Assembly: GCA_030549175.1 (NCBI GenBank)
Contig: JAUKUA010000006.1
Coordinates: 2,480,001-2,544,000, forward strand
Direction: 5' to 3'
DNA from: Lasiosphaeris hirsuta
Lineage: Eukaryota > Ascomycota > Sordariomycetes > Sordariales > Lasiosphaeriaceae
Length of the DNA: 64,000 nt
Part shown: positions 1-8,375 of the stretch, piece by piece
Layout of the letters: each line of letters opens with the position of its first letter
Position numbering within the stretch: position 1 is the first letter of the stretch
Notes under the pieces: generated by a model
The model's database searches: none
What the model saw: only the letters and a program-made list of their open reading frames with translations
What the model was told of the DNA's origin: nothing
Translations under genes and position numbers: made by a program

Positions 1-23
1 CGGAAGAAAAGACGAGGGAATAC

Positions 24-384
24 CTTGGCAACATCCACCGGGTACTTGCAAGTCAGCAACGCGTCTACATCGTTGAGGTTCTTCCTCTTCTCCTATCCAA
101 AGCTTGGTAAAGCTCGGACGACCTAGGAGTGACCTAGCCAAGTACCTTGGAAACCAAGTATTTCGAGGCCAACAATGAGTCGGCGCTATTCTCCCGCTTC
201 CCCTAGGAGTCAAAGATCAATCCGGGTTGTACTTTGAATATTTTTTCATACATGCCAAGTACTTGGAAGCCAAGAGTGCACCGGCGTTGTTGTCTCTCTT
301 TTCGGCAACGGCTTCCGGGGCCGGGGCGGGCGTGGGAGCAGCAAGGGCCAGCTGGGCAAGGACAATGATGGCGAGGAGCTTCAT
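24..384 (-). CDS. Kex2-processed repeat precursor, dikaritin-type RiPP precursor candidate (partial, leaves the window)
   Basis: The start ATG at 384 opens a signal peptide (MKLLAIIVLAQLALA), then a Pro/Ala propeptide ending in EKR, a Kex2 site. Three exon-sized repeats follow on the minus strand. Unit 1 (exon to about 252) has KRDNNAGALLASKYLAC. Unit 2 (146-202) has KRENSADSLLASKYLVSK. Unit 3 (24-92) has EKR, then DALLTCKYPVDVAK. Units 2 and 3 both end in AAG directly before a GT donor, in phase 0. They are separated by a 53-base intron (93-145) ending in ATAG. A GTATGA donor at 251 and a CTAG acceptor at 203-206 would join units 1 and 2, but the frame is off by one base. Read without splicing, unit 1 simply stops at 217-219 (55 residues). 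One repeat per exon, each opened by KR, with a tyrosine-led conserved segment, fits fungal dikaritin precursors (UstA/PhomA type). That class is inferred from architecture and from the UstYa-type neighbour. More repeats may lie beyond base 1. Confidence 0.6.
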
Positions 385-1699
385 CTTGAAAAAACGAACA
401 TGTGATTCGAAGAGAGATTGGGTATGATGTTGCGGATCTTGTATCCTATGCTGGACGACGGGGCGGAAACTTGAGTTGGAGATAAAATAAAGCGGAAGAC
501 AAGCTTGCTTTTTATCCGTCCTTGACTTTAAGTTGGCCACCACACCTTGGTGAGGCTTGTAGCCTTCCGCATCCTGCCTTCTCATTTGGGATTTGTTTCT
601 CATTGGCTTCAACTGGACCTCATCGGGCAGCTATCAACTTCTTTCCAGTTCGGTTGGTGGATCATCGTGGATACAGAAAGACTGACGGATCCTGCCTGTC
701 CGCCTTTGCTTACCAACAGTACGAGCAAGCGATGCCTGCCTGTAACGCTTTTTGGAATGTGTTTATGGGTACTAGCAGTGCCGGCACGAGACTGCAATCA
801 AGTGTGTCCTGTCCTTGGGAAGGACCTTCTCGAAGTTGGACCCTACTCTAATGCAACCCCTCGTTTGAGGCCCCCACAGTCTTGAGGTTGATGCGACGCT
901 ACTTTTTGCTGTGCGAGGGATAGCATACCCTATCATCTAGAGTGGCATGACCTTCAGACAAGCTTTGAGCTGAATTGGGGTGAATCTAGTTACTTGAAAT
1001 GTACAGCCTTCGGCTAGCATTCTCGCTTACAGCCAGAATCGTTGCTGCTTACTTCAAGATTATGATGTTTCAGACGCTAACTGGATGACGTGATGCTCCC
1101 CTGTTTGTAGTACCACATAGCCGAGCTAGTTGTGTTGACGACAGGAGGGAAAATATCGCGCGTCAAGGTGTCAATCAAAATTTGTCTCGAATAGTTAGTT
1201 GGGTGGAATACACCTCTAAGTCTCCACATTCATACGACTGCCGCATATTTTGGTCACCGGGATTGACATCGGAGGCTTGCTTGTGATTGGCCCATGTTGG
1301 AATATTTGCCCCAAAAGACACATTCGGACTAGACATAACCAACCACGATTGCCCTGGCAAGCACTTACCAAGTCTAGAAATCAACCATGCCGCAAAGGCC
1401 GGGCACAAGATCCTGACGTCCGCCATGCCACGCCGCCCCGTCCGGGGTCGAGATGCGGGGCCATCGTCGTGGGGGTCCGCCAACAATCGATATCTCTCCT
1501 GGGTAAGTAGGTAGCTAAGGTAATTTAGGCACGTCATAGTTTGCAAGCCTCTTGCCTGGGTCTCCAGGACCCCCTCTAGATTCTCACTGAAATCCACTTC
1601 TCTCCAACTCATCCCTTTCCCTATTGTCCGACACTCGTTTTCAAAACAGTCCATCGTCGTTCGAGATTTGCTTCGAACCAAGCCCCTCACGATTTCACC
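385..1699. other. Intergenic region between precursor and UstYa-type gene
   Basis: No convincing gene is seen. Open frames on both strands here lack motifs, and the longest (minus, 1175-1714) has no recognisable domain. This stretch would hold the divergent promoters of the two genes. I looked here for a missing membrane-anchor exon of the downstream UstYa-type gene and did not find one. Confidence 0.5.
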
Positions 1700-2356
1700 A
1701 TGACAATAAAACATAAGGCTGAAATAGCCAACCTAAAGCTTCTCAACAATTCCGAGCATGCTCCTTCCCTGGGTCTCGAGAAAGAGTACATTGTGGGCAT
1801 AGACATCTTTCATCAGCTGCACTGTCTGGTTAGTTCATTTTCTCGTCGGCCGGAGGGGGAGGCAGCAGCTAACACACGACTCCAGAACATGATCCGGAAG
1901 GACTTCTATCCCAAGCGCTATAATACCTCCATGGCCTGGCCCGATGGAACCATCGACTACATGGCATGGATCTACATAGGCAAATCCCCTCCCTCCCCCC
2001 CCCCCCCCCCCTTTTTCATCTGCAACATGCCATACTAACCAATCCAAAGACCACTGCATCGATTCCCTGCGGCAATCCCTCCCCTGCCACTCAGACATTC
2101 ACGGCGACCCCCATTTGAGTGGTACCACAAGGACAAGATATTGGAGCCGCGCCTGGGCAAGACACGCATGCGTCGCAACTTTTCGAGGGTGCGCGAATGG
2201 GCGTTTGAGCGCTTTGTGTCTCCGGGAGACCGTCGCATGCATGTCGAAAACGGGGTTCTGGTGGACTACTCGAGCTGGGGGCCTGACTCGGAGGAGGAGC
2301 GAGTGAAAGCGGGGATGCCGAAGGAATGGACTTGTACTGCTGCTGACTTGATGTGA
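1700..2356 (+). pseudogene. UstYa-family (DUF3328) oxidase-like gene with a frameshift
   Basis: UstYa-type proteins are membrane-anchored and catalyse oxidative cyclisation or other tailoring of fungal RiPPs. Exon 1 (1700-1830) ends in HQLHCL, the first HxxHC motif. A 60-base intron with GTTAGT donor and CCAG acceptor is followed by NMIRKDFYPKRY. A second intron appears to use a GC donor (ATAG|GCAAAT), contains a 17-base C tract (1995-2011) and a perfect TACTAAC branch point, and ends in AAAG. The next exon gives DHCIDSLRQSLPCHSDI, the second motif. After a C5 run at 2108-2112 the family-like reading continues in another frame (FEWYHKDKILEPRLGK, then REWAFERF) to TGA at 2354-2356. One missing C would explain this, so the copy is either broken or mis-assembled. 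Family members normally have an N-terminal membrane segment. None is visible here, so the N-terminus may be truncated. About 1.3 kb separates it from the divergently placed repeat precursor. Confidence 0.75.
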
Positions 2357-2440
2357 GGGCCAGGGGCAGGCTAGGGTTATCACCTAAATGAACATTGCAT
2401 GGGAATGTTTCAAACAATGTATTTACTATCTATGCAGAAG

Positions 2441-2945
2441 CTAGACCTCGTTGGGAAAATGGGGGTAGCCTGGATAGGCAGGGTTGTCGAGTGACCGAGC
2501 ATAAAAGGCACAGAAGGAGTTATATCCCACCCCAAATGTCTTTGCACATCTCGCCTCTGTGAAGACATCTGGGCCGGGATTGTACTCACTCCACAAGACC
2601 GCCGCAACCAAACACTGTGTCATGTTTAGCATCATTTTCAACCCCTTCGAATATTTTCGGAGTGCCTACCACGGTGGTCTTCTGTGTTTGATCCACCCCG
2701 CTAACTCCTGTCCACACTCGCGACACCTTTACACCCTTGACTTCTTCACACAAACCGGCCACTTGAATATCGCCGGTGGAGGGGTTGTTGCAGTTGCAGA
2801 TGTACTGGAGCCAGCTGTTTTTTTTTTTTTTTATCTATTAGCTCGGCTATTGAAGCACAAAGGACAAAACTCACTAAGGTATTCTTATTTGCGGCACTGC
2901 ATGTGCTACCGAGGACAGAGCCGCAACGTAGTAGAGAAACTTCAT
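2441..2945 (-). CDS. Small secreted cysteine-rich protein, three exons
   Basis: Proposed exons are 2875-2945, 2590-2814 and 2441-2549, giving about 134 residues. Exon 1 encodes a signal peptide (MKFLYYVAALSSVAHA). Intron 1 (2815-2874) has a GTGAGT donor, a GCTAAT branch point and a CAG acceptor after a run of 15 A on the coding strand. Exon 2 encodes YICNCNN, LCEEVKG and FGCGGLVE. Exon 3 encodes CAKTFGVGYNSFCAFY, giving six cysteines in the mature chain, which suggests three disulfides. The second intron, 40 bases, is unusually short, so that join is less certain. I do not recognise the family. Small size, secretion and six cysteines are effector-like or antimicrobial-like properties, which is inference only. 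It lies convergent to the UstYa-type gene with an 84-base gap. Confidence 0.6.
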
Positions 2946-3577
2946 CTTGCTATTGAAAGAAGGAAAGGTGTTGTTGAAGTTGTTGCACAGACCTGTAATA
3001 GAGAGTAAAAACCCGGGGAAATAAATAGGTAGGCACTCATAGAGTTGTGTGATATCAGCAGAGTGGCATGTTGACTTTCTTGTCTGACGATAAGCAGCCG
3101 CGTTCGGACCCTGGTCCCAGGAACTAAGCAGAGGGCTCATTAGTACTCGGACTTTTTACACTTGTCGCTATATTTTGACAAACACCCCTGCGTTGCAATA
3201 TCTGCTTCTTACCGACGCGGGTACTGGTTGTAGAGCCGATCCACTGGAACCACTTGAAGTCTAGAGGTCAAATTAGCCGCAGCGCGGCATCTGATAGCTG
3301 CCCCCGCTTCGCAAAAAACTACATTTGAGTTTATGAAATCACATCGGCTCAGCCGGCCGAAAAGCCTTCGGTATTACCTATGTATGATGGGGACGTGGGG
3401 AAACCGGGTACTGTTCCGCGTCCTATAATTAGAGCGCATCTCGGATATCAACCGACTGGAAGACATGGAGAACCGTGGCTGGGTGTCAGACAGGTTGCCA
3501 TATAACCAGAGTCCATGCCTTGACTTTAATCACAAAGCAGCCACTCGTCGACGACTACCTTGTGCCCACCTCTCCCA
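2946..3577. other. Intergenic region
   Basis: Shared divergent promoter space of two small secreted-protein genes. No gene-like frame is seen. Confidence 0.4.
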
Positions 3578-4021
3578 ATGGCCCGCATACAATTCCTCCT
3601 CGCCGTGTTCGCATCCACGGCATTGCCGACCTCCGCCTCTCCCGCCCCAGCAGCCTCGAGCAAGCCCGTGGGGTACGAAATCTCGCGCGACTACATGTGC
3701 TTTGCCACCGAGTGCTACATCAACTGCGCGTACGCGGCCTGCCTCTACGTCACGGTCAAGACCGAGGACGGCAAGACCAGCCGGCTCAAGATTCCAGACT
3801 ACAGCTGGGATACCCAGGCGGCGGCGACGCCGCTGGGGCAGTCCGGCTGGCAGTTTCTCAGCACTGGCACGGGAGAGAGCCGGGTGGCCGCTGCGGTGAG
3901 CAATGACAGTGCTCAGGCTGGGGGAGGCGGAATCAGCTGCGTGAAGGATGCGCTAAAGGCTAAGAGGGAAGTTTACTTGGGGACTGATAAGATGTACTGG
4001 AGGTGCCAGTGGCCGTTTTAG
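3578..4021 (+). CDS. Small secreted six-cysteine protein
   Basis: A single-exon frame of 147 residues. An ATG at 3560 also lies in frame, but the one at 3578 gives a clean signal peptide (MARIQFLLAVFASTALPTSA). The mature part holds six cysteines, in MCFATECYINCAYAACLY near the N-terminus and in ISCVKD and YWRCQWPF near the end. The middle is Ser/Thr/Gly-rich. No catalytic motif or known domain was recognised. The spacing of the cysteines (four clustered, two distal) differs from the neighbouring gene at 2.4-2.9 kb, so the two are not obvious paralogues. It is probably extracellular. Confidence 0.6.
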   Translation: MARIQFLLAVFASTALPTSASPAPAASSKPVGYEISRDYMCFATECYINCAYAACLYVTVKTEDGKTSRLKIPDYSWDTQAAATPLGQSGWQFLSTGTGESRVAAAVSNDSAQAGGGGISCVKDALKAKREVYLGTDKMYWRCQWPF

Positions 4022-4634
4022 TTGGCCATCGCCGGGACAAGATTTATGGAAAACGATACGCAATCAGGCCACTCCACATTTGTAATGAGACGCCCTCACA
4101 TAACCTCCACACTACTTCTTCTCGGCCAGTCCAGAGAGATCATACTCATCAGCCCGAAGGTTCTAGTGTACCAACCCCACCCAGACGACAGCATATGCTG
4201 CAATAGCGCCCAAAAGGGCCACCTGAGATGCACTAGCTCCGCCATAAAATGCCATTAATTAGCCAGGTTGTTCCTGACTGCCTCCACGATTTGTTCAGAG
4301 AGCCGTCAGTCATGGCTGTGCAAATGAAGGATTGATTGTTTAGCGATAAGAGGCATTTCCCAAGAGCTGTAGCAAATAGGTAAGGTACTCTCAGGTACTA
4401 CTAGTTGCGAAAGAAGTTGATATTTGCATTTGCCTGCGTTCTCTGCGTCCGCCTTCCCGAGCTCCTCCTGGGCCTGCTTCGACGCCTTGGATGGTTTGGT
4501 CCCAATTTGTCGCGGCTACGGCTTCTTTTTCTTTTATCTTTTTTCCCCGACGAGAATATAGATAGCATTCTGATGATGGTGTTTTTTAGTAGTTGAAGAT
4601 ATCAGGCATACTCTAGTGTGTGAGGGGCTGGCAC
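4022..4634. other. Intergenic region
   Basis: No supported gene. A Leu-rich frame at 4405-4596 starts at a TTG codon and has no motif. Confidence 0.4.
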
Positions 4635-5018
4635 CTAGGCATACCAGCCCAGCTCAGCGTTGCTCAGCGTGTTGGTGTACCCGCCCGTGGTCTCGTTCCA
4701 CACGGCGGCGCCGTCGACGCGTACCGGGTTCGGCTGGTTGAGGATGGTCACGCTCAGGTAGTTCTGCCAGATCAGCCGCGTCTGGTTTTCGGGGCAACCC
4801 GACACGTGGGGCGCCAGCAGGGTCCAGGCCCACGACTGCGGCGTGCCTAGCTCGAACCACACGGGCATCGGGAACAGGCCCTCAGACTGGCGGAAGATCT
4901 GCTGCCGCGCCTCGGTCGAGAAAACATCATCCGTGTAAGACGTTCGCTGCTTCAGAAGCATAATAAACATGCATGCACACATGACATGCGAGAACCTACA
5001 CGCAGCTGTCAAGACCAT
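4635..5018 (-). pseudogene. 3' fragment of an unidentified secreted-type gene
   Basis: A 127-residue frame can start at ATG 5018, but the part that looks like an ordinary folded protein begins at RTSYTDDVF and runs through MPVWFELGTPQSWAWTLLAP, CPENQTRLIWQNYLSVT and NAELGWYA to the stop at 4635. It has N-glycosylation sequons (NQT, NET). Just upstream sits a good intron end (GTAGGTTC donor at about 4998, CTGAAG acceptor at about 4950), implying an upstream exon. Only about 130 bases remain before the 3' end of the next gene, so the 5' exons are missing. I did not recognise the family. It may be a truncated remnant, or a short gene using the ATG at 5018. Confidence 0.4.
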
Positions 5019-5093
5019 AATCTATGCGTACATTCGTGCCGATGTGTCGGCTACAGGGTTGGCAAAACCAGGGGGATGGTGTGTAGTGAGCCG

Positions 5094-5128
5094 AGGGTAG
5101 TGTGTGCCGAGGGTAGTGTGTGCCGAGC
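5094..5128. repeat. Short tandem duplication
   Basis: The unit ccgagggtagtgtgtg occurs twice in tandem directly upstream of the truncated gene fragment. It may mark slippage or a rearrangement junction. Confidence 0.5.
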
Positions 5129-5145
5129 TGTCTTCTTAGTAATAA

Positions 5146-6652
5146 CTAAACTCTCACAATCCTACGTGAGAACCACTCCTTGAATTCATTTCCAACCCAT
5201 CTCCCGATTGCCTTCAAACATCCTAACAGCTTATAAATACCTTCTATAGTCAAGGTATCGCCAATATCGTCTGGGCCGTAGATAAACTACGTGGAGCATG
5301 TAGGTTAGCTCGAAGACGACATGAGGCGAGGTGGGAGGAGGGCAAGGGAAAGTATCCGGAGACACAGCGGAGTAGACAGAGACTGGACTCTTACGATGCC
5401 ATCCTCCTGTTCGCACGCATAATAGACAGCCCACTTCCCTGCTTCTACCACTACCATTGGCACCGGAATCGTCTCCTTTTCATCGGTTTTGGAGAGTAGC
5501 AGTCGTGTGCGTCGAAACCACGCAGCGACCCACACTCCAAGCTGCACCTTGGCCCCCTCCAGATCACCACTCGTCGTCTTGGTTTCAATAGCCACCGGGG
5601 CTGGGAAATACCGCAGGGGGCCGTAGTCGGTCTGATTGAGCGTTCGTTGATCGAATGGTAAACTTTGAAGTAACGCCTGGAAGGCTGGCGGCGGGTTTTC
5701 CTGAGACGGTTGGAGAAGAAGGGCAAAGTCGACCATCTTTGATTGGGAAAGAGCAGGTACTGTGGTGGGCGTATCAGTCCCGAGTTTGCTGCTTGCAATC
5801 TCGGGTAGGAATGGGTTGAGGATCTGAGCTGTCGTCCTGATAGTAAACATGCCAAGTAAGTAAGCAGTGCACTCGAGGGAAGGTGGAAAGACCTACACAA
5901 GCTCCACACCAACATCGTCTACATTGGATAATGCGATCTTGAGCATAGGCCAATGGACAAGTAGATTCCACGCTGCCTTGGAGCGATTCCAGTACGTACT
6001 TTGCTCCGAAGCCGCTAGAACTTGGCGCAGCTGGGCCAAAACATATCGGATCTGCTCGGGACTACTCCCATCATCCGCAAAGGATATTTCGGGCAGCCTT
6101 CCTCGGGGTATAGCAGCAACAATATCATCCTATCGGGGGATGGAATTAGCATCGGCTCGCTTGCTAGCCTGGTGGATGGGGCATATGTACCTTGATGCCG
6201 GAAGGAAAGATACCCCAACCGAACCTCACATCATTAATAGTACTAGCTAAGCCATTAATCGAAGGGGGGAGACAGATTTGCTGGCTTAGCAATCGGTACG
6301 TGACGGGCTTGGAAAAGAAGCACAAATCGGCAACCTTCTTCGTTGGGCTTTTAGACCGACGCGAGTTTGAGGTCGTGGCTGCTGATCCCTCCCGGCCAGG
6401 GGGCGGAGCATAGGATGGCGTGCGGCTGGGGAGCGATTGCCGAGTTGCTGGCGCTTGGGGTTGGGGCTCGTCACCAACACCACCATCACCGCCATCACCG
6501 CCATCACCGCCATCACTATCATCATTATTTCGTTTCTGCCGTTTTGAAGGGCTCCCAAGCCGTTCCGCCATGCTCTCGTCCCACCCGCGTTTCGGCGAGA
6601 TCGGCTGGAGACGGGAAGGGAGATCATCGAGCCAGGAGAGGATGCGGGACAT
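5146..6652 (-). CDS. Fungal PD-(D/E)XK nuclease-like protein, four exons
   Basis: Proposed exons are 6191-6652, 5897-6129, 5395-5836 and 5146-5286 (425 residues), with consistent phases and GT/AG borders. The N-terminus follows the pattern of a large Sordariomycete family: a short helix with SWLDDLP, then a basic, low-complexity linker (SPSKRQKR, an Asp/Gly repeat, SRRSKSPTKK). The C-terminal half carries the nuclease-like core: TDYGPLRYFPAPVAIETK gives the acidic residue plus ExK signature, followed by VQLGVWVAAW. The last exon encodes LLGCLKAIGRWVGNEFKEWF, matching the usual C-terminal helix. The start at 6652 (MSRIL) was chosen over one 13 codons upstream because the family begins near this helix. 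Function is unknown. Fungal members are often found with mobile DNA, and several have lost nuclease activity. The predicted catalytic residues look intact here. Confidence 0.8.
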
Positions 6653-7174
6653 CCCCAGCCAGCAGGTGCGGATGCGTCGCGGTATGCACAATCAGCTTTC
6701 AATGTTGCAGAGTGGAATGACGTCAGCAAAAGGTGAGCATCTTTCTGGAGAAAAGAGCGCTGCGCGTGCACGTGATTTTTCAAAACAACAGTATATTCTT
6801 CCAGATGGCCCGTGCTCGCGGAGCTTTGGTATTTTTCGGATTTGTTTTCTTCCTTATTAGCCTTTATAGAATTGAAGCCGCCTTCTAGACTATTTGGCTT
6901 GCTGTGACACCAGTCGTTCTATTCACTTTGTTGGAGGTTTCGGCTAGGAAATGGTGAGGTAGTAGCTGAGTTTCTACGAAGATAGAGACCATAATCGTAA
7001 TCTACATATTGAACAGATCCGGAGGCGGCAAGTAGAATAGGGGGAGATTTTGTATGTATACGATATAAAATCATGGTTTCTACGGTATGTGGAGACGCTC
7101 TCATACACACTGCCCCTTTTACAACCAACCGCCTGCCACGGTACACTTGCCTCCGTTTCCTTTGCGTCGACCAT
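6653..7174. other. Intergenic region
   Basis: Promoter of the nuclease-like gene and 3' flank of the next gene. Nothing else is supported. Confidence 0.4.
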
Positions 7175-7756
7175 CTACCTAGGCCTCGTCCCCTCGTGCC
7201 ACGGCCGAAAGTAAATGGGCTCACTCTCATCACCCGGCTCAGGCAGCGCCTGGATGTACTGGGCCGTGAAGTTGGGATACGTCTCCGACTCGTAGTCGAA
7301 CACCCAGTCGTCCGCGCCGCCCTTGATGTTGGTGCACTGCTCGCCCTCGCTGCCCTCCTTCCACCCATTGTCGCACTCGTTATCCCGACAGCGGCGGTCG
7401 AAGCCGTACGTCTTGCTCCCGGCCTCGTCGTACCACCATCCCGTCGCCGATGCCTTGGCAATGCGGATCTGCCGCCACGCCTCATACATCTCGCTCTCGC
7501 TGCACTCGAGTTGGCCGTCGTCGTTGTTGCGAGATTCGTAGTTGCAGAGGTAGGCGACCGCCGACCCGATGGTGCACCGAATCTTGCCCTCGAAGGGCAC
7601 CTTGCGCCGCGTGCAGATCTGCTCGTGCAAGCACTCGATGGCTTGGTGCATCTCGCACTCGTCAATCTCGTTGCGCGAACCCCAGATCTCGGGGCCCTGG
7701 TTTCTCGCCACCATGGCCGTAGCCACGGCGGCGAAGAAAACGGCCGCGAAGTGCAT
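7175..7756 (-). CDS. Secreted cysteine-rich protein
   Basis: A single-exon frame of 193 residues starting at ATG 7756 with a short signal peptide (MHFAAVFFAAVATAMVA). The mature chain has nine cysteines, including ECEMHQAIECLHEQIC, IRCTIGSAVAYLCNY, LECSESE and RRCRDNECDNGW, and an acidic C-terminal region with one N-glycosylation sequon (NFT). The clean start, signal peptide and coherent composition support a real gene, but I do not recognise the family. A long opposite-strand frame (7073-7783) overlaps it and looks like a shadow, because it is rich in Leu/Val/Arg and has no features. It is probably an extracellular protein of unknown function. Confidence 0.65.
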   Translation of the reverse strand: MHFAAVFFAAVATAMVARNQGPEIWGSRNEIDECEMHQAIECLHEQICTRRKVPFEGKIRCTIGSAVAYLCNYESRNNDDGQLECSESEMYEAWRQIRIAKASATGWWYDEAGSKTYGFDRRCRDNECDNGWKEGSEGEQCTNIKGGADDWVFDYESETYPNFTAQYIQALPEPGDESEPIYFRPWHEGTRPR

Positions 7757-8375
7757 CGTGGGTCACTTTCACTTTCACGTTGACTGATGCGGTGAATACT
7801 GAGGTTGTCGGTGGTTGATGTGATTCGGCCTGATTAAAAAAGACGCAGAATGACTGATGAGTGGTATTGTTTGACAGAAGTCTGAGTACGAGAGTCGAAA
7901 TGAGGTGGTCATCCATGATATATGGGCCGGGCCTCTTGGTTGCCACCTCGGTGCCCTGGTCGATCCCGGATTCTCGGTTGCGCGGCTGTTGGGGAAGTAA
8001 CGTAATGGGGATGATGTATTCTAAACCGGTAAACTTTCCGTTGCTGCTAAGCAAGCCATTAGACTGCTCCGTTTGGTCCAAACAGCCGTGATGATGCCGT
8101 GGCGGCGCCGAAAACGGGTTCATGACACCAGCGATGGGAATATCGGCTGCATAGCTCTGCGCCCCACGAAAGGTTCCAATTGAACGACACCCAAGACAAC
8201 AGCAGCTGAGAGGATCTGCGCCTTCCTTAACTTCTCGATCTTCCGCATGGACCGCAGTGGCGATGATGGATCGCCCAGATATTTCGAATTCCATCCAATC
8301 CCATTAAACAAACAACCCGACTCCGATGCCATGAACAACCAGTCTCAAACTCCCTCCCTTTCCCAACTACACGAT
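7757..8375. other. Intergenic region
   Basis: No supported gene. Several overlapping frames have no motifs. Confidence 0.4.

Noticed and set aside
6420..6783. Long frames over the Asp/Gly-repeat linker of the nuclease-like gene
   Set aside because: They arise from the GAT/GGT-type repeat read in other frames (His-rich, Pro/Ser-rich).
7073..7783. 236-codon plus-strand frame opposite the secreted cysteine-rich gene
   Set aside because: No signal peptide, motif or plausible start. The opposite strand has a clean signal peptide and cysteine pattern.
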